Made by a program: the position numbers and the translations under genes. From contig NZ_JHXD01000025.1 of NCBI RefSeq assembly GCF_000687715.1, positions 1-42,117 on the forward strand: 42,117 nucleotides of DNA, in the 5' to 3' direction. Under the pieces are notes generated by a model, which worked only from the letters and a program-made list of their open reading frames with translations, did not search any database and was not told the DNA's origin. Every line of letters starts with the position of its first letter. The first letter of the stretch is position 1. The DNA comes from Xylanibacter ruminicola Ga6B6 (GTDB lineage: Bacteria; Bacteroidota; Bacteroidia; Bacteroidales; Bacteroidaceae). Of the stretch, positions 1 through 6,942 are shown piece by piece.

Positions 1-54
1 AGGTTTTAAGGAAAAGGAAAGATTTTAACAAACCCTTTTATTTAAAACAAAATT

Positions 55-648
55 ATGGCACTTAAAGTTAAGGCAGTTGAGCGACTGCTTAAGTTTGACA
101 AAGAGAAAGAAGGAAAGTATCGTTATGTACTGAGCCCCGACCTGTACTCGAGTCTGGATCAGGACAAGGTGATCAAGGAGGCTGCTAGTCGCAGCGGTGT
201 AATGGAGGGCGTGATGCAGGCCTGTTGGGATGCAGCTGGCGAAGTGATTAAGGCATGGGCTACCGAGGGTCACAGTGTGGCTCTGCCCGGGCTGGGTAGC
301 ATGCGATTCGGTCTGCGTAGTAAGGCTGTGGAGAACGTGAACGACGTGAAGGCTGGTCTGATTGAGAGTCGTCGTATCATCTTCACCCCAAGCACGGATC
401 TGAAGGATGAGCTGGCAGCAACCGCCATCGTCATCACCTGCTACGATCGCACCGGTAAGGAGGTGAAGCGTGTAACCAGCAACGCTGGCGAGGTAGAGGA
501 TCCTGAGAACGAGAGTGGTGGTAACACCAACCAGGGTAGCAATACCGGCGGCAATACCGGTGGAAACACTGGTGGAAACACTGGTGGAAACACCGGAGGC
601 GGCAATCAGCCCAGCAACCCAGGTAGTGGCGGCTCAGACATGAACTAA
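55..648 (+). CDS. HU-like DNA-binding protein with Gly/Asn/Thr-rich tail
   Basis: 197 residues. Residues 1-125 resemble the HU/IHF-like domain widespread in Bacteroidota: a helical N-terminus (VIKEAASRSGVMEG), then a beta-arm region (ALPGLGSMRFGLRSKAVE) and a second strand pair ending near SRRIIFTPS. The role inferred from the family is DNA binding or bending. The region after residue 150 is low complexity, built of GGNT repeats encoded by a 12-bp tandem repeat, and is probably disordered. The start at 55 follows an A-rich leader without a Shine-Dalgarno sequence, which is normal for this phylum. The smalltalk gene follows after 16 bp, so the two are probably co-transcribed. The promoter must lie at or before the window edge. 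Confidence 0.8.
   Translation: MALKVKAVERLLKFDKEKEGKYRYVLSPDLYSSLDQDKVIKEAASRSGVMEGVMQACWDAAGEVIKAWATEGHSVALPGLGSMRFGLRSKAVENVNDVKAGLIESRRIIFTPSTDLKDELAATAIVITCYDRTGKEVKRVTSNAGEVEDPENESGGNTNQGSNTGGNTGGNTGGNTGGNTGGGNQPSNPGSGGSDMN
547..594 (+). repeat. 12-bp tandem repeat inside the HU-like gene
   Basis: Four in-frame 12-bp units of the form GGTGGAAACACT (first unit GGCGGCAATACC) encode GGNT. The copies differ mostly at third positions. Such a tract can change length by slippage without shifting the frame, altering only the tail length of the protein. Confidence 0.85.
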
Positions 649-650
649 CG

Positions 651-659
651 GAAGGAGGT
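651..659 (+). promoter_or_regulatory. Strong Shine-Dalgarno for the smalltalk gene
   Basis: The sequence GAAGGAGGT lies 5 bases before the ATG at 665. A consensus Shine-Dalgarno is unusual here: the large neighbouring genes start after A/T-rich leaders without one. It fixes the start of the small gene and suggests high translation. Confidence 0.75.
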
Positions 660-664
660 GAGTT

Positions 665-766
665 ATGAGTAAGAAAGAAACCCTGAAGTTCATCATCCAG
701 ATGATTGCCAGCATCGCCACAGCGATTGTAACAGCCCTTGGCGCTACAAGCTGCATGGGAGTGTAA
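665..766 (+). CDS. Smalltalk-family small protein
   Basis: 33 residues: a lysine-rich start (MSKKETLKF), one hydrophobic helix (IIQMIASIATAIVTALG) and a lipobox-like end (ATSCMGV). This matches the Bacteroidota smalltalk family, tiny proteins of unknown function commonly encoded after an HU-like gene and, as I recall, before an N-acetylmuramoyl-L-alanine amidase. The HU-like gene is present here but no amidase follows. Instead the last 23 bp overlap the 3' end of a convergent histidine kinase. The consensus Shine-Dalgarno and the family match make this a real gene despite its size. Function unknown; membrane location inferred. Confidence 0.8.
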   Translation: MSKKETLKFIIQMIASIATAIVTALGATSCMGV

Positions 767-2789
767 GCACAAAGCGGGCACCTGCGGTGTAGGTGGTGTC
801 GAGAACCACATCGCCGCCTAAACGACGGGACAGGCTACGGGCAACAGTAAGTCCGATACCTGTCCCATTATAGTATTCATCAAGTTGTACAAACTCATCA
901 AAGATATGCTCAGCCTCGGCGGCAGGCACACCAATACCTGTATCTTCAACTATAAACTGTACATTGTTATCGTGTTTGCTAATCGTAAGCGTGGCACGCT
1001 TTTTATCAGCGTCGGAGTGATGCCCATAGGCTTCGGCAGGAGCGGTAAACTTCATGGCATTATCAAGCAGCAATGACAATACGCGTACAGCGGCCTGCTG
1101 ATTGGTGGTAAGCACCGTCTGCCCAGCCCCATCGGTATCCTGCAGTTGGAAATCAAGATGCGCAGCATCCTCGATGCCCGACGAATGCACTGCCTGGTTG
1201 GCTATCTGAACGGCCGGAACCTGATCGGAAAGCTCGATAACGGTACGACTGCTGGCATCAGAGAGTTCGAGCATTTTGTTTACCAAGCCAGTGATGCGGT
1301 CGGTATTCTCCAGAATCTGCTGGTTGGCATCATTGCGAGTTTCATTATCAATCTCCATATCCGGGGAGGTAATTACCTGTGCATAGCCCGAAAGGATATT
1401 CAGTGGCGTACGGATTTCGTGTGATATCTGCTGGATAAACTTGGTCTTCATGCGCAACGACTCCTCGGCACGGGCGTTGGCAATCATCAGCTGCTGATTC
1501 TTCTCCTCCAAACTGATGCGCTGGCGGCGACGGATAACAGCATAAATAGTAAAGAAGAAAACAGCCAGCACAAGGGCAACCAGCAAAGCCAGCACACGTG
1601 TTTGTAACAGCTTGGCTTTTTGGTCGGCAATCTCGGCGTCTTTCTGCTGTGTATGATAGATGGTTGCCAGTTCGATGGCCTGATTCTTCTTTTCAAAAGC
1701 AATGGCAGAGTCGAGATACTCGAAGGTGTAAACAGCTACGTTTAATGCCGAGTCGTTACGGCCGGCTTTGTAGTTGGCTCGGAATTTCCTTGTCAGGAAT
1801 CCTACGTTATCGAGTGTATGCTCCGAACCAGATTCGGACAGATACCGATATGTTACGGCATAAGCATCGGCAGCTTGGGCGTAACGCTTAGTTTTCATCA
1901 GATACTCGCCCTCATGAATTTGTGCAAGATCTGTCTTGGCATATTGTGTGCGCTTATACGCTTCATAGGCTTTTTCGGCCTCTTTTTGCTTACCCAAGCC
2001 AATATAGACCGTAGCGCGATCGAGGTAATAGGTGCACCACGACATGTCGGTGACAAGGGACGGAACATTCTCTTTGTTTGCCATTTCCTTAATGATGGGC
2101 TCGGTGTAGTTCAGCCATTTTTCGGCCGTAGAGAAATATTTCTGAAATGAATACGAACTGGCGATGTTATACAGGAACACAGTGGCATAGTAATCGTGCT
2201 TCCATGACTTGTCTAACGCCCTGACTTTCTGGATGCAATCATAACATTTCTCGAAATATTGCTCTGCTTCGGTAGTCAAGCCCTGAGTAATCTGACTCGC
2301 ACCTACCTGCTGCAATATTTCGGCTAAGATATCATAGGCTTCGGCAGCGTATTCGGGGTTAGAGACTAAGTCGTAAAGACCTTCGTAGGCAGGCAAGGCC
2401 ACGCGTAACACCCCCTCGTAATCACCTTTCTTGGTATTGTATTCTATCATGGCCTTGAGGCACTGGAAATAAAACAAACTGTCGTAGGCATTTTGGGGCT
2501 TTATAGCTAAGGCATGCTTCAGGATTGTTTCTGCATCTCGCAATTTTCCTGTTCGCGTATAGATACTCCCTTTCAGGTAGCTGTTTCGGAATATCGAAAT
2601 GTCGCCAGTTGCCAGTAAACTGTCGGAAAGGAAAACGGCGCGATCAAGATCCTGCACACTGGTAGCAGCATAAAGCAGACTATCGGCAAGTGTTGTCTTT
2701 GGGACATAAGTCTGCTGCTTGTTACAGGATGTTATCGCCAACAGACAGATGGCAATGAATAGAAAGGAGAGATTAGATGTTGCTTTCAT
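744..2789 (-). CDS. TPR-containing sensor histidine kinase (copy 1)
   Basis: 681 residues. A lipoprotein-type signal ends at Cys22 (LLAITSC), followed by about 350 residues of helical TPR-like repeats (e.g. YLGLGKQKEAEKAYEAY-type segments), a transmembrane helix near 395-418 (LALLVALVLAVFFFTIYAV), a HisKA domain with phospho-acceptor His457 (SHEIRTPLN), and an HATPase_c domain with N box (LLLDNAMKFT) and G boxes (VEDTGIGVP, GTGIGLTVA). The TPR region is probably periplasmic and the kinase cytoplasmic. There is no receiver or DNA-binding domain, and no response regulator lies in the window, so the partner is unknown. It is divergent from, and paralogous to, the kinase at 2926-4998. Confidence 0.9.
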   Translation of the reverse strand: MKATSNLSFLFIAICLLAITSCNKQQTYVPKTTLADSLLYAATSVQDLDRAVFLSDSLLATGDISIFRNSYLKGSIYTRTGKLRDAETILKHALAIKPQNAYDSLFYFQCLKAMIEYNTKKGDYEGVLRVALPAYEGLYDLVSNPEYAAEAYDILAEILQQVGASQITQGLTTEAEQYFEKCYDCIQKVRALDKSWKHDYYATVFLYNIASSYSFQKYFSTAEKWLNYTEPIIKEMANKENVPSLVTDMSWCTYYLDRATVYIGLGKQKEAEKAYEAYKRTQYAKTDLAQIHEGEYLMKTKRYAQAADAYAVTYRYLSESGSEHTLDNVGFLTRKFRANYKAGRNDSALNVAVYTFEYLDSAIAFEKKNQAIELATIYHTQQKDAEIADQKAKLLQTRVLALLVALVLAVFFFTIYAVIRRRQRISLEEKNQQLMIANARAEESLRMKTKFIQQISHEIRTPLNILSGYAQVITSPDMEIDNETRNDANQQILENTDRITGLVNKMLELSDASSRTVIELSDQVPAVQIANQAVHSSGIEDAAHLDFQLQDTDGAGQTVLTTNQQAAVRVLSLLLDNAMKFTAPAEAYGHHSDADKKRATLTISKHDNNVQFIVEDTGIGVPAAEAEHIFDEFVQLDEYYNGTGIGLTVARSLSRRLGGDVVLDTTYTAGARFVLTLPCSL
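768..812 (-). repeat. 45-bp exact inverted repeat, mate 4936-4980
   Basis: This stretch encodes the C-terminal end of kinase copy 1. It is the exact reverse complement of 4936-4980 in kinase copy 2 (45 of 45 bases), covering DVVLDTTYTAGARFV. The two arms lie about 4.1 kb apart and could support recombination or inversion of the intervening pair. Confidence 0.9.
1201..1310 (-). repeat. 110-bp near-identical inverted repeat, mate 4435-4544
   Basis: By hand alignment, the reverse complement of this segment differs from 4435-4544 at 4 of 110 positions. All four changes are silent third-position changes (Asn, Ser, Glu, Gln codons). It encodes the end of HisKA and the linker (NKMLELSDASSRTVIELSDQ). 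Confidence 0.85.
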
Positions 2790-2807
2790 TGTTGGTCAAT
2801 TTTTCTG

Positions 2808-2899
2808 CAAAGATAGTCATTTTTTCTTGAAAAACAATTTGTTTTTAACAAAAAATAGGTATTTCACGCTTTGTAAGTAAAATATTATTTGTACTTTTG
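2808..2899. promoter_or_regulatory. Divergent promoters of the two kinase genes
   Basis: Minus strand: TATCTTTG at 2808-2815 with a -33-like ATTG 19 bp upstream (2835-2838) serves copy 1. Plus strand: TACTTTTG at 2892-2899 with TTTG at 2870-2873 (18-bp spacer) serves copy 2. Both match the Bacteroidota -33/-7 form. The two cores are about 75 bp apart, so a shared regulator could bind between them. Confidence 0.7.
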
Positions 2900-2925
2900 C
2901 AGCCATAAAACTTATAACCAATTAT

Positions 2926-4998
2926 TTGATGATTAGATTATTACCAATTAAAAAGCCTTTCATAACACCTTTTGTTGTGGTTGCATTAATTGCTTCTCTT
3001 TTCGCATGCGATAATAAGCAAGGAAAGAAACAAATGTTATTACACCCCAACTATAGTCAGACCGACTCTCTGATATTGAGAGAGGGTATTGATGCCGGCG
3101 ATACAGTGCGTACTTATTTTCTGATAGACAGTTTGGAACAGACGGGAGACCTGAACGAACTGGGTGCTGAAGCATTTCGGCTTATTGCTCATCAGCGTTT
3201 CTATCATCTTAATGAGATTGATGCCGAAACAGAAAGATTGGGCAGGCGGATTGCGACTCACAATAGTCTGGCAGACCGTAAGCAGTGGTATTACAACTAC
3301 GGTGTAAGCTGGTTGGCATATGAACTGTATATGACCCACAACTACGATGGTTTTCTGCGCGTAGCCGTGCCATTGATAGCATCTATGGACTCGCTGGGTA
3401 ACAGACAATACGACCAGATGACCAACGTGCTTACCATGATGGCCTGCTGTTACGTTAAACTGGGAGAGCCCGAAAAGGCTAAGGTTGTGGCAGACAGGGC
3501 CCGAAGCTATTGCTGGGATATATTGGCTGCCGACTCATCGATAGGCATTCATCAGAGGCTCATTAATTGTTATGCCAGAGTGAAAGATGCCTACGTGATG
3601 GTGCAGGATTGGGAGCAAAGCAAGAGTTGGTTTGAGATTGTAGATTCTGTTGAACAGGTGTTCAGACGCAGACATCCGGATGCACCTGTATGGGAAGTTT
3701 ATGATGGCTATATTCACCTGGACCGTGCCACCAAATTATGGATTATGGGACAGAAGGATTCGGCTGCAGCGGAATATGATAAATTCTGTAAATACGAAAC
3801 TACCCGTGATGAGAATGGGTACATCCAGGCTAACGACTACTTAATGCCTGCCGGACGCTGGAAAGAAGCAGCTGAGAACTATGAACATCTGGATGCTTTC
3901 ATCAAGTGGCGTGTACCCAAGGTGTATCTGGAGGAAATTCATGCCTATTATCTGCCTAAGTTCCGTGCCAATATCAATGCTGGGCGGAATGACTCAGCGC
4001 TTTATACAGCCAAACAGATAGCCGAACGCTTTGACTCGGCCTATATGTGGCAGAAACGCAGTCAGATGGCAGAAATGGCAACTGTGTACGATATCCAAGG
4101 CAAGGAGATGCAGATAGCCGAGCAGAAGGCAAAGCTGATGCATACCAGAGTGATAGCCATGGGCGTGGTTATGATACTGCTCATCATATTCTTTACCATC
4201 TATGCGCTGATACGTCGTAGTGAACGTAGGCGTCTGGAGGAGAAGAACCAACAGCTCACCATAGCTAACGAGCGTGCAGAGGAGTCGTCGCGCATGAAGA
4301 CTAAGTTTATTCAGCAGATATCACATGAGTTCCGCACACCGCTGAATATCCTTTCTGGCTTTGCGCAAGTGGTTACTGCCGAGGGCGCAGAACTTGACGA
4401 AGCCTCGCGCCATGAAGCCAACATCCGGATACTCGAGAACACCGACCGCATCACTGGCTTGGTAAACAAAATGCTCGAACTCTCTGATGCCAGCAGCCGT
4501 ACCGTTATCGAACTTTCCGATCAGGTTCCGGCCGTTCAAATAGCATTGAGTGCTGTGGAAGCCTCTGGCATTGAGAGGGCAGGTCATCTGGCGTTCGAAT
4601 TATTGATTGACGAAGGATGCGAGACAATAAAACTCACCACAAGCCAAAGTGCTGCAACACGTGCGCTGTCGCTGCTACTCGATAATGCCCGCAAGTTTAC
4701 GGCTCCTGCAGAGGCTTATGGGCACCACGCTTCAGCAGATGAGAAACAACGTGTAGTTTTGAAACTTAGTGTAGTTGACGGCGGCATACAGTTCATCGTC
4801 GAAGATACGGGTATCGGCATACCTGCTGCCGAGGCCGAGTGCATTTTCGATGAGTTCGTGCAGCTTAATGAATACTACGATGGTACAGGCATCGGACTCA
4901 CAGTGGCTCGCAGTTTGGCACGCCGCTTGGGAGGTGATGTGGTTCTCGACACCACCTACACCGCAGGTGCCCGCTTTGTGTTTACTCTCCCTTGGTGA
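2926..4998 (+). CDS. TPR-containing sensor histidine kinase (copy 2)
   Basis: 690 residues with the same architecture as copy 1: lipoprotein-like signal with Cys28 (ASLFAC), TPR-like helical sensor region, transmembrane helix near 405-425 (VIAMGVVMILLIIFFTIYAL), HisKA with His467 (SHEFRTPLN) and HATPase_c (LLLDNARKFT, VEDTGIGIP, GTGIGLTVA). The sensor halves of the two copies are clearly diverged, while the kinase cores are nearly the same even at silent sites. The pair probably senses different envelope signals but phosphorylates the same or overlapping partners; this is inference. The stop overlaps the convergent LruC gene by 17 bp. No cognate response regulator is visible. Confidence 0.9.
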   Translation: MMIRLLPIKKPFITPFVVVALIASLFACDNKQGKKQMLLHPNYSQTDSLILREGIDAGDTVRTYFLIDSLEQTGDLNELGAEAFRLIAHQRFYHLNEIDAETERLGRRIATHNSLADRKQWYYNYGVSWLAYELYMTHNYDGFLRVAVPLIASMDSLGNRQYDQMTNVLTMMACCYVKLGEPEKAKVVADRARSYCWDILAADSSIGIHQRLINCYARVKDAYVMVQDWEQSKSWFEIVDSVEQVFRRRHPDAPVWEVYDGYIHLDRATKLWIMGQKDSAAAEYDKFCKYETTRDENGYIQANDYLMPAGRWKEAAENYEHLDAFIKWRVPKVYLEEIHAYYLPKFRANINAGRNDSALYTAKQIAERFDSAYMWQKRSQMAEMATVYDIQGKEMQIAEQKAKLMHTRVIAMGVVMILLIIFFTIYALIRRSERRRLEEKNQQLTIANERAEESSRMKTKFIQQISHEFRTPLNILSGFAQVVTAEGAELDEASRHEANIRILENTDRITGLVNKMLELSDASSRTVIELSDQVPAVQIALSAVEASGIERAGHLAFELLIDEGCETIKLTTSQSAATRALSLLLDNARKFTAPAEAYGHHASADEKQRVVLKLSVVDGGIQFIVEDTGIGIPAAEAECIFDEFVQLNEYYDGTGIGLTVARSLARRLGGDVVLDTTYTAGARFVFTLPW

Positions 4999-6391
4999 AC
5001 CACGAACTGGGGATGCTGGTGCGCTCGGTCATCCAGTTGGTGGATGGATCTACGGCAATCATCATTGGGGCCTCGCCTTTCTTGGGGAACGAAACGGTGT
5101 ACATCTTGCCGTCCTTGCCGTTGGCACGGAAGGTGATGTTGTTATTGTCGTAGTTATAACCGCTCACTTCGAACTCTGCCAGGGCTTTGGTGTAGTCGAT
5201 GGTGCCCTGCGTGTTGTACATGGTGGCGGTATCGTAATCCGACTCACTCTTTACCCACTTGGTACTACCGATGGTTAACTCAAAGTCGATGGTGCCGCCC
5301 AGAGCACGGATAAATGCCTTGGTGGGAGCGGTGGTAGTGCTGATAACCTCGTCGCTGGTCTTCACACCATTCTCGGATGTTACCTTATGGGTATAGACGG
5401 TGTATTCCTCTACATCTACTACCACATCGTTGAAGTCGAAGTCGCCGATGGCACCCAGGTCTTCAATCATATAGCGCTTGGCGCGGCAGGTAGTAACCTG
5501 ATAGGTGTTCTCGGTGATAACCTTCTCTTGAGGTACATCGGGATTACCCACAACAGCCAGCACCAGGTCGTTGTAATCGTTGTCGCTGCCACTGATGGCA
5601 TCCTCGATACCGATGTACTTGGCCACATGATCGTCGGCCAGTTCAATACCGTCGAGTTCCAGTTCTACGTTGTCGGGCACATCGATGTAAACAGCCTGGC
5701 CATTGGTGGTACCAACAGTTGGCAGTGTTTCGTTCTTTTCATTCCTCATGTTATCCAGATAAATCTCGATAGGTGTGCCAACGGGCGCCTCAATCTTTAC
5801 ACCACGCATATTGACGGTTTTACCATCGGGTGTAGTCATGCCGTTGATGGTCTGGAAAAAGTTGTAGTCCTTACTGAAAATAATAACAGGGTCTTCATTG
5901 CCAACCTTCACCTTCAGATCGTAGCGATTAAGACCACCACTGAGCAGGGGGAAGATATAGAATGAGCTGGATGGTGCAACTAATGCTACTTCGTTGCCCA
6001 CCCAAACTTTCTTCTCGGGGAGTTTGATATTGATGGCATTGAATAAAGCTGCATTCTTTTGGATGCCACTTTTGATAATATCATAATTCCATACCGCATT
6101 AGAATGGGTATGGTGCTCTAATTCCAGATTCGACACATCGCCCCAGTCGACACCTTTTTCCAGAACTTCGACGTTGATCGTAGATACACCACGGGTTTTA
6201 GCGAGGTTTTGCTCGCCTGTAGTGAAATCCCACGACTGGGTGGGGCTAATTTCGCCATACTTGGCTACGAAACTACTGGCATAGGTTTCTTTTTGTGCTT
6301 CCTCGTAAGTGGTGATTGCTTCCTTTGTGCATGAGGATAAAGAAGCGGTTAAACACAGACCTGCAGTTAGTACAATAGAATAGATTTTCAT
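4982..6391 (-). CDS. LruC-domain (DUF4842) lipoprotein
   Basis: 469 residues from the Met at 6391. The longer reading frame (to 6418) adds nine residues ahead of the signal peptide and is unlikely. The signal peptide ends in a lipobox at SLSSC, so the protein is probably a surface or outer-membrane lipoprotein. The C-terminal half has the acidic motifs of LruC-domain proteins: SGSDNDYNDLVLAV and DFDFNDVVVDVEEY, likely metal-binding beta-sandwich loops. This family occurs in Bacteroidota and Leptospira surface proteins; its role is unknown. A -7-like TATTTTTG on the minus strand (6416-6423) lies directly upstream. It is convergent with kinase copy 2. Confidence 0.8.
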   Translation of the reverse strand: MKIYSIVLTAGLCLTASLSSCTKEAITTYEEAQKETYASSFVAKYGEISPTQSWDFTTGEQNLAKTRGVSTINVEVLEKGVDWGDVSNLELEHHTHSNAVWNYDIIKSGIQKNAALFNAINIKLPEKKVWVGNEVALVAPSSSFYIFPLLSGGLNRYDLKVKVGNEDPVIIFSKDYNFFQTINGMTTPDGKTVNMRGVKIEAPVGTPIEIYLDNMRNEKNETLPTVGTTNGQAVYIDVPDNVELELDGIELADDHVAKYIGIEDAISGSDNDYNDLVLAVVGNPDVPQEKVITENTYQVTTCRAKRYMIEDLGAIGDFDFNDVVVDVEEYTVYTHKVTSENGVKTSDEVISTTTAPTKAFIRALGGTIDFELTIGSTKWVKSESDYDTATMYNTQGTIDYTKALAEFEVSGYNYDNNNITFRANGKDGKMYTVSFPKKGEAPMMIAVDPSTNWMTERTSIPSSWFTKGE

Positions 6392-6502
6392 ATTTACAAA
6401 TTTTAAAATTTTCGGCAAAAATACGAAAAATTAGGCTGTTTGCATGGATTTATTAAGGAATTTTACCGAATTTGTTATATTTTAACCTGATGTTCTTTGT
6501 TT

Positions 6503-6533
6503 CCGTTTCACCGGCCATTTTTCCCGTTTCACC
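6503..6533 (-). repeat. Two direct GGTGAAACGG boxes, 21-bp spacing
   Basis: On the minus strand GGTGAAACGG occurs twice (complements of 6503-6512 and 6524-6533), two helical turns apart and about 110 bp upstream of the LruC start. The exact repetition and phasing suggest a dimeric protein site. No regulator is assigned. Confidence 0.45.
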
Positions 6534-6753
6534 TATTTTGTTGTTTCTTAGGAAAAATGCGCGTGCACGTGGCTGCTTTTCAGGATACCGAAATCATAGT
6601 TAGCAAAGACAAAGTAGCCAGCGTGAAGCGCTGGTTGGATTCGTAAGGAGGCTTGCTGAATAAAATCTGAATGTAAATACTACAAACAGCGTTCTTATAG
6701 TTAATAAGTACTAAATTAATGCGGTTGGAAGAGCAATGAACGGGAAAATTGCC

Positions 6754-6761
6754 TATATTTG
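6754..6761 (+). promoter_or_regulatory. -7 promoter element before the 35-residue ORF
   Basis: TATATTTG matches TAnnTTTG exactly and lies 26 bp before the ATG at 6788. A -33 element at the usual spacing is not convincing (TTGG at 6725-6728 is 25 bp away), so this is a partial match. Confidence 0.5.
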
Positions 6762-6787
6762 TACCAACTAAAAATCACCAAAAAGGA

Positions 6788-6895
6788 ATGCTTATGATAA
6801 CTAAGAACGAAACAAAAAACGAAGAATTACAGATCGACGATAAGTTAGTCGAGACCAGTACACCGAAACAAATGCCATCTATATGGTACACTTAA
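6788..6895 (+). CDS. Possible small protein, 35 residues
   Basis: The ORF encodes MLMITKNETKNEELQ, a charged middle and a C-terminal PSIWYT. There is no signal peptide or transmembrane segment. Support comes from context: a -7 element upstream, a GGA-rich sequence (AAAAGGA) just before the ATG, and a strong terminator 5 bp after the stop. An acidic N-terminal part with a short aromatic C-terminus is the shape of some peptide precursors, but no modification or export gene is nearby, so that reading is speculative. It could instead be a non-coding transcript. Not recognised. Confidence 0.4.
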   Translation: MLMITKNETKNEELQIDDKLVETSTPKQMPSIWYT

Positions 6896-6900
6896 AGAAT

Positions 6901-6942
6901 AAGCGCGGCACCTGCAAAAAGGTGTCGCGCTTCTCTTTTTAT
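6901..6942 (+). terminator. Intrinsic terminator after the 35-residue ORF
   Basis: A 13-bp stem (AAGCGCGGCACCT / AGGTGTCGCGCTT, one mismatch or wobble) with a six-base loop is followed by TCTCTTTTT on the plus strand. It may also stop transcripts of the convergent GH3 gene, whose stop codon lies inside the T tract. Confidence 0.85.

Larger units (their letters stand above)
6419..6938. other. 520-bp intergenic region
   Basis: It holds the LruC promoter (6416-6423), two CCGTTTCACC boxes (6503-6533), a doubtful 29-codon ORF (6557-6646, MRVHVAAFQDTE...), a -7 element, a 35-codon ORF (6788-6895) and a strong hairpin terminator (6901-6942). No RNA family was recognised. Confidence 0.6.

Noticed and set aside
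744..4998. The kinases considered as hybrid two-component systems
   Set aside because: Both proteins end at the ATPase domain; there is no receiver or AraC-type DNA-binding domain.
6557..6646. 29-codon ORF in the LruC-GH3 gap
   Set aside because: No promoter, ribosome site or family match; the frame is open upstream to 6491 by chance. Kept only as a note under the intergenic region.
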